Assembly: GCF_030655415.1 (NCBI RefSeq)
Contig: NZ_JAURVN010000015.1
Span: forward strand, 400,357 to 464,356
Origin: Herminiimonas sp.
GTDB lineage: Bacteria; Pseudomonadota; Gammaproteobacteria; Burkholderiales; Burkholderiaceae
Direction: 5' to 3'
DNA: 64,000 nt
A model generated the notes under the pieces. The model made no database searches. It worked only from the letters and a program-made list of their open reading frames with translations, and was not told where the DNA came from. Shown here piece after piece: positions 9,279 through 18,803 of this stretch. Position 1 is the first letter of the stretch; each line of letters starts with the position of its first letter. Both the position numbers and the translations under genes were made by a program.

Positions 9279-9324
9279 TTTCGTGATCCGGCTTTTAATC
9301 GATGGATTATTTTAGAAAAATGTC

Positions 9325-9882
9325 ATGAAACGATTACTTTCTGCAATGCTGCTTGTCGCTGGTTTAGGTACGCTTTCTTTCGCGCACGCCGAGAAAGCCG
9401 ATGCGACCAAACCGACCAATGTCGAAGCTGATCAAATGCAGTACGACGACGTCAAGCAGATCAACACTTTCATCGGCAATGTTGTGCTGACGCGCGGTTC
9501 GATTTTGATGAAGTCCAACAAGATGGTCGTTACGCAAGATCCTTCCGGCTATCAATTCGTCGTCATGTATGCCGCGCCCGGCTCGCTCGCAAGTTTCCGT
9601 CAAAAACGTGACGGCGGTCCAGATCAATGGATAGATGGTCAAGCCGAACGCATCGAATACGACGACAAAAATGAAATCATGAAACTGTTTTCCAAAGCAC
9701 GCATGCGCCGTTTGGAAAATGGCAAGCCGACGGATGAAGTGAATGGCGAGTTCATTTCCTATGACACGCGCGCTGAATTTTTCACCGTACACAACACCGC
9801 CGGCGGCGATAGCAAACCAGGCGCGGGACGCATCAAGGCAGTGATTCAGCCGCGCGCCGCCACTACCCCAAAGGCGCCATAA
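9325..9882 (+). CDS. lptA: LPS transport periplasmic protein LptA
   Basis: A 185-residue periplasmic protein that forms the beta-jellyroll bridge carrying LPS from LptC to LptD in the outer membrane. A clear signal peptide with Ala-His-Ala before the mature protein (cleavage near residue 22) leads into the OstA/LptA domain, with [11 protein letters not shown] and [10 protein letters not shown]. The C-terminal 30 residues are Pro/Ala-rich. It begins 46 bp after lptC, without a strong ribosome-binding site in view, and ends one base before the lptB start region. Confidence 0.94.
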   Translation: MKRLLSAMLLVAGLGTLSFAHAEKADATKPTNVEADQMQYDDVKQINTFIGNVVLTRGSILMKSNKMVVTQDPSGYQFVVMYAAPGSLASFRQKRDGGPDQWIDGQAERIEYDDKNEIMKLFSKARMRRLENGKPTDEVNGEFISYDTRAEFFTVHNTAGGDSKPGAGRIKAVIQPRAATTPKAP

Positions 9883-9883
9883 A

Positions 9884-10624
9884 ATGTCGAGCAAGTTAAT
9901 CGTCAGTGGTCTGCAGAAAAGCTATGGCGCGCGGCAGGTTGTGCGCGACGTCGCACTGCAGGTTGAAAGCGGCGAAGTGATTGGATTGCTGGGCCCAAAT
10001 GGGGCTGGAAAAACCACTTCGTTTTACATGATCGTTGGCTTGGTACCTTCTGATGCCGGCAGTATCGAACTGGATGGCGTCAACATTTCGCGCCAGCCCA
10101 TACACGCACGCGCACAACTTGGTTTGTCGTATCTGCCGCAAGAAGCGTCCGTCTTCCGCAAGCTAAGTGTCGAAGACAATATCCGTGCCGTGCTTGAACT
10201 ACAACGCGTCAATGGCAAGTCTTTAAGTAAACCGCAAATCGAACAGCGTCTCGATACTTTGCTGGCTGATTTGCAAATCGAAAAGCTGCGAGAAAATCAG
10301 GCGCTGTCTTTATCAGGCGGCGAACGTAGACGCGTCGAGATTGCGCGCGCACTCGCGACCAACCCACGTTTCGTTTTGCTTGATGAACCGTTCGCTGGCG
10401 TTGATCCAATCGCCGTGATTGAAATTCAGCGCATCGTGCGCTTCCTGAAAGAACGCGGCATCGGCGTACTCATCACCGATCACAATGTGCGCGAAACTCT
10501 GGGTATCTGCGACCGCGCCTACATCATCAATCAAGGCGCCGTCTTGGCCAGTGGTAGCCCGGATGAAATCATTGCAAATGAATCAGTCCGCCGGGTTTAC
10601 CTCGGCGAACACTTCCGCATGTAA
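9884..10624 (+). CDS. lptB: LPS export ABC transporter ATP-binding protein LptB
   Basis: A 246-residue cytoplasmic ATPase that powers LPS extraction from the inner membrane with LptF and LptG, which are not in this window. Walker [10 protein letters not shown] is at residues 37-45, the signature LSGGE at 143-147, Walker B LLDEP at 165-169 and the H-loop in ITDHN near 200. Length and motifs match E. coli LptB (241). The start follows the lptA stop by one base, and rpoN begins 22 bp after its end. Confidence 0.97.
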   Translation: MSSKLIVSGLQKSYGARQVVRDVALQVESGEVIGLLGPNGAGKTTSFYMIVGLVPSDAGSIELDGVNISRQPIHARAQLGLSYLPQEASVFRKLSVEDNIRAVLELQRVNGKSLSKPQIEQRLDTLLADLQIEKLRENQALSLSGGERRRVEIARALATNPRFVLLDEPFAGVDPIAVIEIQRIVRFLKERGIGVLITDHNVRETLGICDRAYIINQGAVLASGSPDEIIANESVRRVYLGEHFRM

Positions 10625-10646
10625 CGGCGGAAGAAGATAACACTCT

Positions 10647-12119
10647 ATGAAGCAATCCCTGCAGCTACGCGTTTCGCAACACCTGGCACTCACGCCACAA
10701 TTACAGCAATCAATCCGCTTGCTGCAATTATCCACGCTAGAACTGCACCAAGAACTCGAACAAATTCTGGCAGATAATCCGCTGCTGGAACGCACTGACG
10801 ATCCTCTCGATCACGCGATACGCTTATTAGCCGATGGCGCGATCGGTTCCACTGGCACCACTCCAGAAGGCGCGAGCGTAGAAGCGAATGCGCAAGTACC
10901 TGAGAGCGACACCAGCTTTGATGCGCCATCCGACGCACCCGAGTCATCCAACGGCGACGCCGAATGGAGTTTCGACGACGTAGCGCGCACATCGAAAGCA
11001 CCCGAAGATGACGACGCGCGCCCGCAGCTCGAAGCGCACGAAACAACCTTGCGTGAACATCTGCTGGAACAGATGCGCGTTACCGTTCGCGAGCGACGCG
11101 ATCGCGCTTTGCTCGAATTAATTATCGATGCATTAAACGACAACGGTTATCTGGAAGAAGAGCTAGAAGAAATTCATTCTCGCTTGCCAGAAGAGTTGGA
11201 AATCGAGTTAGAAGAATTGCAGATTGCACTTAACCTTCTGCAGAGTTTTGATCCACCTGGCGTAGGTGCACGCAACGCGTCTGAGTGTTTGGCACTGCAA
11301 ATCAAGCGCATGCCAAAAGTAGCCATGGTCACACGTCGCATGGCACTCGCAATTGTAGAAAATCATCTCACGCTGTTTGCGCAACGCGACTTCAACAAAT
11401 TACGTAAAGCGCTGGATTGCGATGACGAAGATTTGCGCGAAGCACAAGTCATCATCAAGCAATGCAATCCGCATCCGGGTGCGATCTTCGCCAGCGGCTC
11501 ATCTGATTATGTAGTGCCAGACGTCATCGTCAAACGTACACGCAGCGGTTGGCAAGTCATGCTTAATCATGACGTCATGCCGCGCCTGCGCGTCAACAGC
11601 ATGTACGCGAACATTTTGAAGCAAAGCAAAGGCGACGGATCGCTCGGCTCGCAGCTGCAAGAAGCAAAATGGTTGATCAAGAATATGCGTCAACGCTTCG
11701 ATACTATCCTGCGTGTATCGCAGGCGATTGTAGAGCGGCAACGAAACTTTTTCTCGCATGGCGCTGTCGCGATGCGCCCACTTGTGTTGCGCGAAATAGC
11801 TGATACACTAGGTCTACACGAGAGCACTATTTCTCGTGTAACAACGCAAAAGTACATGCTCACACCGCATGGAATGTTCGAATTGAAATATTTTTTCGGC
11901 AGCCATGTCGCAACGGAAACAGGTGGCGAAGCATCCTCCACCGCGATACGGGCGCTGATCAAACAACTGATAGGAGCTGAAAACCCGAAGATCCCATTCT
12001 CTGATAGCAAAATCGCAGAAATGCTGGCGGAACAAGGCATGGTTGTGGCGCGGCGCACAGTTGCAAAATACCGTGAAGCCTTGAAAATCCCACCAGTCAA
12101 TTTGCGTAAATCGTTGTAG
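10647..12119 (+). CDS. rpoN: RNA polymerase sigma-54 factor
   Basis: A 490-residue sigma-54 factor that directs polymerase to -24/-12 promoters and needs AAA+ activators. Region I is the Gln/Leu-rich N-terminus (about 1-50, with [18 protein letters not shown]). An acidic, Ser/Pro-rich region II spans about 55-130. The core-binding domain and helix-turn-helix follow, and the RpoN box [10 protein letters not shown] is at 468-477. The length is normal. It continues the lptB operon and is followed, after 95 bp, by hpf, as in many proteobacteria. Sigma-54 often controls pilin genes, but no convincing -24/-12 site was seen upstream of the pil operons here. Confidence 0.97.
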   Translation: MKQSLQLRVSQHLALTPQLQQSIRLLQLSTLELHQELEQILADNPLLERTDDPLDHAIRLLADGAIGSTGTTPEGASVEANAQVPESDTSFDAPSDAPESSNGDAEWSFDDVARTSKAPEDDDARPQLEAHETTLREHLLEQMRVTVRERRDRALLELIIDALNDNGYLEEELEEIHSRLPEELEIELEELQIALNLLQSFDPPGVGARNASECLALQIKRMPKVAMVTRRMALAIVENHLTLFAQRDFNKLRKALDCDDEDLREAQVIIKQCNPHPGAIFASGSSDYVVPDVIVKRTRSGWQVMLNHDVMPRLRVNSMYANILKQSKGDGSLGSQLQEAKWLIKNMRQRFDTILRVSQAIVERQRNFFSHGAVAMRPLVLREIADTLGLHESTISRVTTQKYMLTPHGMFELKYFFGSHVATETGGEASSTAIRALIKQLIGAENPKIPFSDSKIAEMLAEQGMVVARRTVAKYREALKIPPVNLRKSL

Positions 12120-12214
12120 AACTGTCCTTAGTAGTTTTTGTTATACCTTGCTGTGTTCTTGTGGCCAGGTAACAAGGCGCATGAACCTCCAGTGAATTAT
12201 CATAGGAGCACTGT

Positions 12215-12568
12215 ATGAATCTCACAATCAGTGGACATCACCTCGAATTAACCCCAGCAATCCGCGAATATGTACAAGGAAAACTGGAGCGTATCAAACG
12301 ACATTTCGATCACGTTATCGATATTGCAGTCATCCTGACTGTAGACAATCTTCCCGAAAAAGAAAAACGCCAGAAAGCAGAAATCAACTTGCGCGTGAGA
12401 GGCAAGGATCTGCATGCGGAAAGCATAGCCGACAATTTGTATGCGGCGATTGACGCCTTGGTCGACAAACTCGATCGACAAGTCATCAAATACAAAACCA
12501 AACAGCAAGATCATCAACATGAGGCAATCAAACGATTACCGGATGAATCGGACGCTGTCGCGCCTTAG
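12215..12568 (+). CDS. hpf: Ribosome hibernation promoting factor, short form
   Basis: A 117-residue protein of the HPF/YfiA (RaiA) family that binds the 30S decoding region and helps form inactive ribosomes under starvation. The whole protein is the S30AE beta-alpha-beta fold: [20 protein letters not shown] start, [14 protein letters not shown] in the middle, and [17 protein letters not shown]. It lacks the dimerising C-terminal domain of long HPF, so it is the short type. A good site (AGGAGCACTGT) precedes the ATG. The usual downstream ptsN/hprK genes are absent; a terminator follows. Confidence 0.95.
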   Translation: MNLTISGHHLELTPAIREYVQGKLERIKRHFDHVIDIAVILTVDNLPEKEKRQKAEINLRVRGKDLHAESIADNLYAAIDALVDKLDRQVIKYKTKQQDHQHEAIKRLPDESDAVAP

Positions 12569-12607
12569 GGTGCAATAACCTGATCGAGAAATCGGTCGTT
12601 AAAAATG

Positions 12608-12631
12608 AAGGGCGCAATTGCGCCCTTTTTT
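12608..12631 (+). terminator. Rho-independent terminator after hpf
   Basis: A self-complementary 20 bp sequence (12608-12627) around AATT at the centre, ending in six T's. It closes the kdsD-to-hpf transcription unit and also faces the convergent TonB-like gene. Confidence 0.85.
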
Positions 12632-12689
12632 ATTGTTCACTCAGAAAAATAATCGCGTTGATACCTTTTCAAGAGGCTAATCGCATCAA

Positions 12690-13355
12690 CTATTGGTTGT
12701 CAAACCCATCATCTAATCTCACCTCAATTTTCAGTTGACTCTTTACAGGCATCCCATCAATTTTTCCTGGCTGAAATTTTGATTTTGAAAACGTTTCCAT
12801 AACCAATCGCTGATCGCTTTCCGACAACGGAGAATCATCAATGAAGATTTCATCAATCTGCCCCTCCTCATTTATCAACAACCTCAATACAGCTAATTGC
12901 GCAGATGCACTGTGCAATGAAAAAGCCAAGCTAGGAGAAAGATCTAGCTTAACTTGCGGCATCTCACTTAACTCATTCGCAGGAAAATAGTAAGGCTCTA
13001 AAGCCCGCACTATTGGAAACAATATATCCTCTTCTTTGGGGGCGTGTATTCTTTGAGTCTCTAGATCAAGAGTATCTTTTTCTGGCTTTTTAGAGCCTGT
13101 CAGGAATTTAGTTTGCGATAGAGATAAATGATCTGCAACTACCTCTACTTTTCCTTTGTGGTGGCCATTGAGTTTGGACGAGTTAACTGCACCAGGAACG
13201 ACCGGCTTAACAAGCTCCGCAATTATCAATACAGATCCTTGCTGATGCTTTGCATGAGCAACATCAATACGTCCGCTGCCAAACACAAAAACCATACATA
13301 AATGCGCCGCAGTGGAAATAAGCAAGCAGAAAATTCGAGAGGAACGATTTTGCAA
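12690..13355 (-). CDS. TonB C-terminal-domain protein downstream of pilY1
   Basis: A 221-residue protein with one N-terminal hydrophobic helix (about residues 8-26), a variable middle without the long Pro-rich spacer of classical TonB, and a C-terminal TonB-like domain (about 150-215). That domain has LRLLINEEGQIDEIFI and KFQPGKIDGMPVKSQLKIEV, close to the TonB_C signature. TonB proteins couple inner-membrane energy to outer-membrane receptors, but the short spacer here makes reach across the periplasm doubtful. No exbB/exbD lies nearby. It follows pilY1 on the same strand across 79 bp with a hairpin, so it may be the last gene of the minor-pilin operon. Function unknown. Confidence 0.7.
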   Translation of the reverse strand: MQNRSSRIFCLLISTAAHLCMVFVFGSGRIDVAHAKHQQGSVLIIAELVKPVVPGAVNSSKLNGHHKGKVEVVADHLSLSQTKFLTGSKKPEKDTLDLETQRIHAPKEEDILFPIVRALEPYYFPANELSEMPQVKLDLSPSLAFSLHSASAQLAVLRLLINEEGQIDEIFIDDSPLSESDQRLVMETFSKSKFQPGKIDGMPVKSQLKIEVRLDDGFDNQ

Positions 13356-13395
13356 AAGACTTTTATACAGCGATCATCTAAGTAACGACAGACTT

Positions 13396-13426
13396 GATTA
13401 CGGGATGATCAAATGATCCCGTAATC
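13396..13426 (-). terminator. Strong hairpin between pilY1 and the TonB-like gene
   Basis: Perfect 11 bp arms (13396-13406 and 13416-13426) with a 9 nt loop that can itself partly pair. It begins 9 bp after the pilY1 stop. No U-tract follows on the minus strand, so it may be an attenuator or an mRNA 3'-end protector rather than a full terminator. Confidence 0.5.
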
Positions 13427-13434
13427 CTCTTTCT

Positions 13435-16400
13435 CTATTGGGCGTTCAAGACTCGCCAAGAAACTCGACGAGTACCACTGGCCGAAGGCGGATTTACTGG
13501 GGGAGTTATAACAATAGTTCCACCTAAATCGCTACCACTTGATGCCCCCGTTGATGTTCTAATTAATGCTCGTACTGTCCCATCAGCCTGCAATATCATC
13601 ACTGGGCGTGTAACAAGACCCGAACCCAAACTAATACCACTCACACCATTTGATCCTTCGACTGCCCCACCGGTCAGGTAATTCAGCGCATAAACAAAAC
13701 TGGCGGCCGTGCCCGTCGTTGCGCCACAGGCACTCACGGTCGATGCTTGCGGCGTAATCGTCGTAAACAAAATAGTCCCCAAAGCAAGTGCGGGATCAGT
13801 GCTAGAACGTTCACCGCCAGTCAGAAAATCAACGTACCAACCATTTTTGGTGTTCCAATCCACACTGTTGCTACTACTGGTACGCACTACCTGTTGAGGT
13901 ATACAAACTGAAGTGGCAGTATTAGCAGGGCAAGTCGTGTTGGTAAATGTTTGAGCGACGAAATTATTACTCGTAGTACGTGGATTCCCTAAGGTGGTTG
14001 AGTTCAAATTGTCTTTGATTGCATAAAACGATTGCGTGTCAGCATTAGCAACATCTGTAGTACCTAAGTAGCGTCCGGTCCCGACAAAAATTACAGGTTT
14101 TCCGCTAATAGTGGCCTGCACAGGCCTAGTCGTAATCGGCTGCGCATTCCCTGCCGCGTCTACCAAACTCACCAATAATTGTGCGTCGTAACCGGTTGCG
14201 CCAATATCTCCATTAATGTCAAACCGCCACAGATTTCCCAGCGTATCACCACCGTATGCAGCCCTCGCTGTGTTATCTGTCGATGACTCGAGCACGTGTG
14301 CACTAATACGAGTCAAGCCGCTAGGCGTTGTTGCACTACCAACTCCGGTACTGATGTCTCTTATAATGTCGCCTGTATTTGCGTCAAGCACATACAATCG
14401 ACCTTTTCCCACATCTGCCGCAACAGTTCCATCAGTATTGTTATAACCGGAACTGATAAGGACCACCCATCTACCATCTCTAAGTTTAGTAATGGTTGGA
14501 TTGCCATAGCTGTAACCAAGATTGGCATCGGTAAATTCCCACAATAATGTCGGCGACCCTGGAGTAGTTATATCAAGTGCGTAATAACCTTTTCCACCCC
14601 GATTCAACCCACCAACCAAAATGGTTTTCCACTGCCCAGCCGTACAAGTGGTTGGAGTAGTCAAGTTTGCGTTGGGGCAAATATCACCAGTCTCAGGCGA
14701 GTTATCGACAGAATATTGATGTTGAGTCGAATAGTTTTTATCAGCTAACTTATACAAATCCGGCAAGACCATTCCTGGAACATATGCCCATAACTCTTGC
14801 CCCGTAATCGCGTTAAAGGCATGCAACATACCGTCATTAGCACCCACATACACTGCACCCGCACGTGAAGACTTGTTTATCTTGAACTGGCTGTAATTAG
14901 CGTCTCGGTAGTTATATAAAGGCGTTTGTACATAGCGCGCCTCGGACGACACGATGTCACCTAAAACGTGAGTACGTTGTCGGAAATATCCTGTCGCACC
15001 ACCTGCCTCATTACTGCGATCCCCACGCAGAAAATTAACCAATGCCTCCCCTGCTGCACCACCAGTTGCAATAGTGTTGTTGCTTTGCAGTGCAGTACTC
15101 AAACATGTCCCCCCAGCAGGAGAGCAAAACTGCGATAAACCCGATCTTGGACTAGCTACATAAGTAACATACGGGGCAGTGAAATAGCTTTTCTGAGTAT
15201 TTGATAAACTCGCCCACTCAAACGAAATCAACCCGCTCGCGCCTTTCGTATAGATAGTTCTTGCAGCAAGTGGTGTGGCCGGTACTAATGTCGTTGCGGC
15301 CTCATCGACATTTATCACTGCTGTGTTGCTCACATCCAAACCACCTGCATTGAATGTTGCAGGTGAAACATATTCAGAATTGACCGAGTAACAGCTGCCA
15401 CTTTGTCTAAACACACTGCCGACGACATATAATTTTCCTGCTGCCCATTCTGTTGTCGCACAATCGAGTAACTTCATAGATGACCAATTCTGGGCAGTCA
15501 ACGACCCCGTAGCAGTAATCTGCTGACGAATAAGCTCCCCGTACCATTCCACCGACTTGTAAGAAGAGCTGAACACGTAATTGTCGCTGGCACTTACGTT
15601 TGGATTGCTGCTCGCGGCCGCCGCGGCCGTACCAGGACGCGGGGTATTAGAGATTGTTGCCAACGCTTTAATCAAGCTACTCGATAGAGATGATGGATCC
15701 GCAGCACTAAAGTAAGTCCCATGCCCATTAATCGCGGTATGCCACAAATCATCAATAGTGGTATTAGCATTCGCAACAGGCGCAGGCCAATTACACGCGC
15801 CACTGCTTTGCCAAGAGCAAACACCAGCGCTGGAACTTGTAGCATTTCCCTTCAGCACATCGAAAAAATCACCGCTTGTGTCATTCCAATAATCTTGAGT
15901 ATCAGTAGGCGCATAAACCATCTGCCCTTGAGCCCCTAAACCCAGCGTGAATGTCGTCATATGCTGCGCAGTTGCAACGTCCCGACCGTTTGATGGGACA
16001 TTATTAGTGCACAGGTTATTTGGAGTCGTTGCTGGGGAAATAGTAGGTCCAACGCACGTTCCAGTTACATCGTCACCCGTTGCTGTTGAGTCGCGCAAAT
16101 CGGTATTGTAGTAATAGGACGCTACGTCAGCGAGCGTATCCGACGCGCCGCCATCAGTAGATCGATATGAACATGCCCTAGCAGTTGCCACCGTGTAATT
16201 AGGAGGAGCTGATTCCCTGATAGGAGTGCAGGAAGATGCATCCGAAGTACTCGTACTATACTGGCAATCTGTTGCATTGCTGATAGTCATATTGCCAGCA
16301 TTTGGACTGAGATTCAAAGTACAACTAGACACATTTGTCCAAGCAGTCCAGTTATATCTGCAGGTGTTCGTATTCGCGTTACAAGTCGCAACGGTAGTCC

Positions 16401-18117
16401 AACCGCCCCCCGACCGTCTCTGAAGCGGGCCTGTGCGTTGCTGTAAAGTGCTGGTTGTGATTTGAAGTTGCGCGGCACCTCCGTCATAGTAAGGCCTAGA
16501 TAACCCTACGTCTTGATTACCCACAGGAACACTGTCATCTAGTTTGAAGCCTGCGCCACCATTCCAAAACCCATCTGTAGATAAAATTGTATAGTTTTGT
16601 TGACACGAATACTGCATAGGATCAACAACCGTACTACCTTGGAAAGTTGTTCCATTCAGTTTTCCCGCGTACAAGCGACCAGCCTGCGACAGAGCGGAAC
16701 GTAATCCGGTACCGTTACTCGGCTGCGCACTAATTAATTTGGTGTACCAATCGTATTTTTGGGCGCCGGTAAATTCAGCTAGATTAAGATAATCGCTATT
16801 GGTATTATTATTAATACTCATATAACCCAAACGAAACCGCGAAACTCCACTGCTTATATCTGCTGCTGAATCAATCGTTGAAAATGCATTACTGGCAGAT
16901 GTTTTCATCATCTGCATACGCGTCCGGTAATACGTCCACCAGTTCGCATAGTTCGTCATTTCTTCATTGTACGTACAGGTAGTGCCAACGCAGTCAGTAC
17001 GAGTAGCGGCTTTACTACTGCTACCTGGATAAGGATAACTAGTAATCTCCGGAGTAAGTACTGTGCGTCTATTTTCACCCCGGATAGTGGTACTTGCCAC
17101 AGCAAACGCTGCAGCAGTCACGGTCATACCAGTTTTGGTCACCGCCGGCAAAGATGTGGTTGCACTAGGCGCAACAATTGTGACGACAGCACCAGACCTA
17201 GATGCACTGTAACCAATCACTTGGCAATTAGTACTCACCTTAGTAAGAGTACAAGCGTTGATGTTATCCACAATTCGCTGTGCAACAGTATTGGCATTAT
17301 TACTACTGACCGTCGAAGCAGACAGAATTTCAGAGCCACCTACGGTGATATTACTCACAACAGTATTTGTTGAGCCGGAAACAGTAATTGTTGCAACCGG
17401 TGGCGAGGGTGCCCGCACCCAGTCATAGCCCGTACCAAAAGTTGCCCTGCAAGTGCTTAAAGCATTATTAGTGCACCAACGCACTGTCGCGGGATAAGGA
17501 TAAGTCGTAGTAGGCGCTGTAGCTGCAACACATGTTTTTAAATTCGGCGCTGTGCAATATTCTCCTGGCACCATCGTATAAAAATATGGCGGCGTTGCAG
17601 TATTTGTGAGTAAGTCTGACGTAGTCGTGCTTTGAATACCGTAAGCGTCATCTTTAACAGCTTTCCAATTTCGTGCAGAAGTCGTGGCGGTATTGTCCCC
17701 ACCTGTGGTCGCCGATACTCCAGTCTGACTTGGATAAGTAGTCGTGTTAATTACTCCAGTAGCCCCAACCGAAATTGGTGGCACATATTTAACTGCAGGG
17801 TTGTAATACATACCGTTATAAGCGGCATTGCGGAATAAATATTCAGCACGAGCAGAAGCTGGATCCTGACCAGTACTAGAGCAAGAAGAATTACGGGTTG
17901 AAACGCCAGCACAGGCCCAATCCGGCATGAAATCCCAGTCCATACTGCCAGAATCATCAAGGATGAAAAAGACATTAGGCTTCACGTCCGTGGACGACGG
18001 TGCAGAATATGTATTCAACGGTGTTGTAGAGATGTCAGTTGCCGCCGCTGCAGAGCCGATAACAGCCCACACCATCAGCACAGCGCCGATTTTTTTGAGC
18101 GATTGATTATGGGGCAT
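13435..18117 (-). CDS. pilY1: Type IV pilus tip adhesin/assembly protein PilY1
   Basis: A 1560-residue secreted protein. The ATG at 18117 is chosen because AGGAGAT lies just upstream and a signal peptide follows (cleavage after Ala-Ala-Ala near residue 26); an in-frame upstream start at 18195 would delay the signal. A von Willebrand A-like domain begins at about 48 with the metal site DxSxS (54-58, in LDDSGSM). The C-terminal half is a PilC/PilY1 beta-propeller with GANDGMLHAFNAITGQELW and DANTGD repeats. PilY1 works with minor pilins to prime pilus assembly and can act as adhesin and surface sensor. It is longer than the roughly 1160-residue Pseudomonas protein; the extra length is mostly in the Cys-, Thr- and Ser-rich N-terminal half. 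Confidence 0.93.
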   Translation of the reverse strand: MPHNQSLKKIGAVLMVWAVIGSAAAATDISTTPLNTYSAPSSTDVKPNVFFILDDSGSMDWDFMPDWACAGVSTRNSSCSSTGQDPASARAEYLFRNAAYNGMYYNPAVKYVPPISVGATGVINTTTYPSQTGVSATTGGDNTATTSARNWKAVKDDAYGIQSTTTSDLLTNTATPPYFYTMVPGEYCTAPNLKTCVAATAPTTTYPYPATVRWCTNNALSTCRATFGTGYDWVRAPSPPVATITVSGSTNTVVSNITVGGSEILSASTVSSNNANTVAQRIVDNINACTLTKVSTNCQVIGYSASRSGAVVTIVAPSATTSLPAVTKTGMTVTAAAFAVASTTIRGENRRTVLTPEITSYPYPGSSSKAATRTDCVGTTCTYNEEMTNYANWWTYYRTRMQMMKTSASNAFSTIDSAADISSGVSRFRLGYMSINNNTNSDYLNLAEFTGAQKYDWYTKLISAQPSNGTGLRSALSQAGRLYAGKLNGTTFQGSTVVDPMQYSCQQNYTILSTDGFWNGGAGFKLDDSVPVGNQDVGLSRPYYDGGAAQLQITTSTLQQRTGPLQRRSGGGWTTVATCNANTNTCRYNWTAWTNVSSCTLNLSPNAGNMTISNATDCQYSTSTSDASSCTPIRESAPPNYTVATARACSYRSTDGGASDTLADVASYYYNTDLRDSTATGDDVTGTCVGPTISPATTPNNLCTNNVPSNGRDVATAQHMTTFTLGLGAQGQMVYAPTDTQDYWNDTSGDFFDVLKGNATSSSAGVCSWQSSGACNWPAPVANANTTIDDLWHTAINGHGTYFSAADPSSLSSSLIKALATISNTPRPGTAAAAASSNPNVSASDNYVFSSSYKSVEWYGELIRQQITATGSLTAQNWSSMKLLDCATTEWAAGKLYVVGSVFRQSGSCYSVNSEYVSPATFNAGGLDVSNTAVINVDEAATTLVPATPLAARTIYTKGASGLISFEWASLSNTQKSYFTAPYVTYVASPRSGLSQFCSPAGGTCLSTALQSNNTIATGGAAGEALVNFLRGDRSNEAGGATGYFRQRTHVLGDIVSSEARYVQTPLYNYRDANYSQFKINKSSRAGAVYVGANDGMLHAFNAITGQELWAYVPGMVLPDLYKLADKNYSTQHQYSVDNSPETGDICPNANLTTPTTCTAGQWKTILVGGLNRGGKGYYALDITTPGSPTLLWEFTDANLGYSYGNPTITKLRDGRWVVLISSGYNNTDGTVAADVGKGRLYVLDANTGDIIRDISTGVGSATTPSGLTRISAHVLESSTDNTARAAYGGDTLGNLWRFDINGDIGATGYDAQLLVSLVDAAGNAQPITTRPVQATISGKPVIFVGTGRYLGTTDVANADTQSFYAIKDNLNSTTLGNPRTTSNNFVAQTFTNTTCPANTATSVCIPQQVVRTSSSNSVDWNTKNGWYVDFLTGGERSSTDPALALGTILFTTITPQASTVSACGATTGTAASFVYALNYLTGGAVEGSNGVSGISLGSGLVTRPVMILQADGTVRALIRTSTGASSGSDLGGTIVITPPVNPPSASGTRRVSWRVLNAQ

Positions 18118-18194
18118 TTCGATCTCCTGAATTTGAAGCATATTTTGCGGCGTGCGCAATTGCCAATATGGTTGGGTTATTGCTGCCTCACCCA

Positions 18195-18803
18195 TTACAT
18201 TGAGGCCATTGCTTGAACATAGCTGACGGTATTTCGTGGTCCGACGATACGGACAGTAATTCTGTAATAAACAACCGATGGGGCATTAAGCTGAATTTCT
18301 TGATTTTCATTATTCCCTGTAGCCGCAGTCACCACCGGCGATGCAATACACGAACCGCCCGATGTCTTGCCACCGGCGTTATTGCACATACGGTCAATTA
18401 CGTAAGAAATCTTGTTACCAGCCTCGTCTGCGGCGCCGTTGTTCAAATCAAATTTTCTGGCAGCTAAGGTTGCAGCCCAATAAGCATCCCACGACTGTCC
18501 TGCAGCCGGGCTATGTGACGCGGCACTGCCATTTGCGGCGTACCCGTTCCCCGAACTGTCCGCCTCCAAAGTTGCTGCACTTGCTCCAGCTAAAAATGCA
18601 ATTGCGGCTTCAACACCCGCGTCACCAGATCGGGTTGCAGCCTGTTGGAAAGCTAAATTTCCCGCAATCAAATTATTCGTATCCACCGAGCGCATTAATG
18701 CAATGCCGGCGAGCGTCATCGCTACCAACACAATAAGAGCAATGATCAGAACTACACCCGACTGCCTTGAGCGCCGCATTGGAGAGAAAGCTTTGATTAA
18801 CAT
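18195..18803 (-). CDS. pilX: Minor pilin PilX
   Basis: A 202-residue minor pilin. The prepilin leader ends in RSRQSG and is followed by a long hydrophobic helix starting VVLIIALIVLVAM. The fifth mature residue is Ile rather than the Glu of major pilins, as in GspK-like tip subunits. The ATG at 18803 overlaps the pilW stop by 7 bp; an internal ATG at 18779 (MRRSRQSG) would give a shorter leader but has no ribosome-binding site. It lies between pilW and pilY1, with 77 bp to the pilY1 start. Confidence 0.88.
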   Translation of the reverse strand: MLIKAFSPMRRSRQSGVVLIIALIVLVAMTLAGIALMRSVDTNNLIAGNLAFQQAATRSGDAGVEAAIAFLAGASAATLEADSSGNGYAANGSAASHSPAAGQSWDAYWAATLAARKFDLNNGAADEAGNKISYVIDRMCNNAGGKTSGGSCIASPVVTAATGNNENQEIQLNAPSVVYYRITVRIVGPRNTVSYVQAMASM

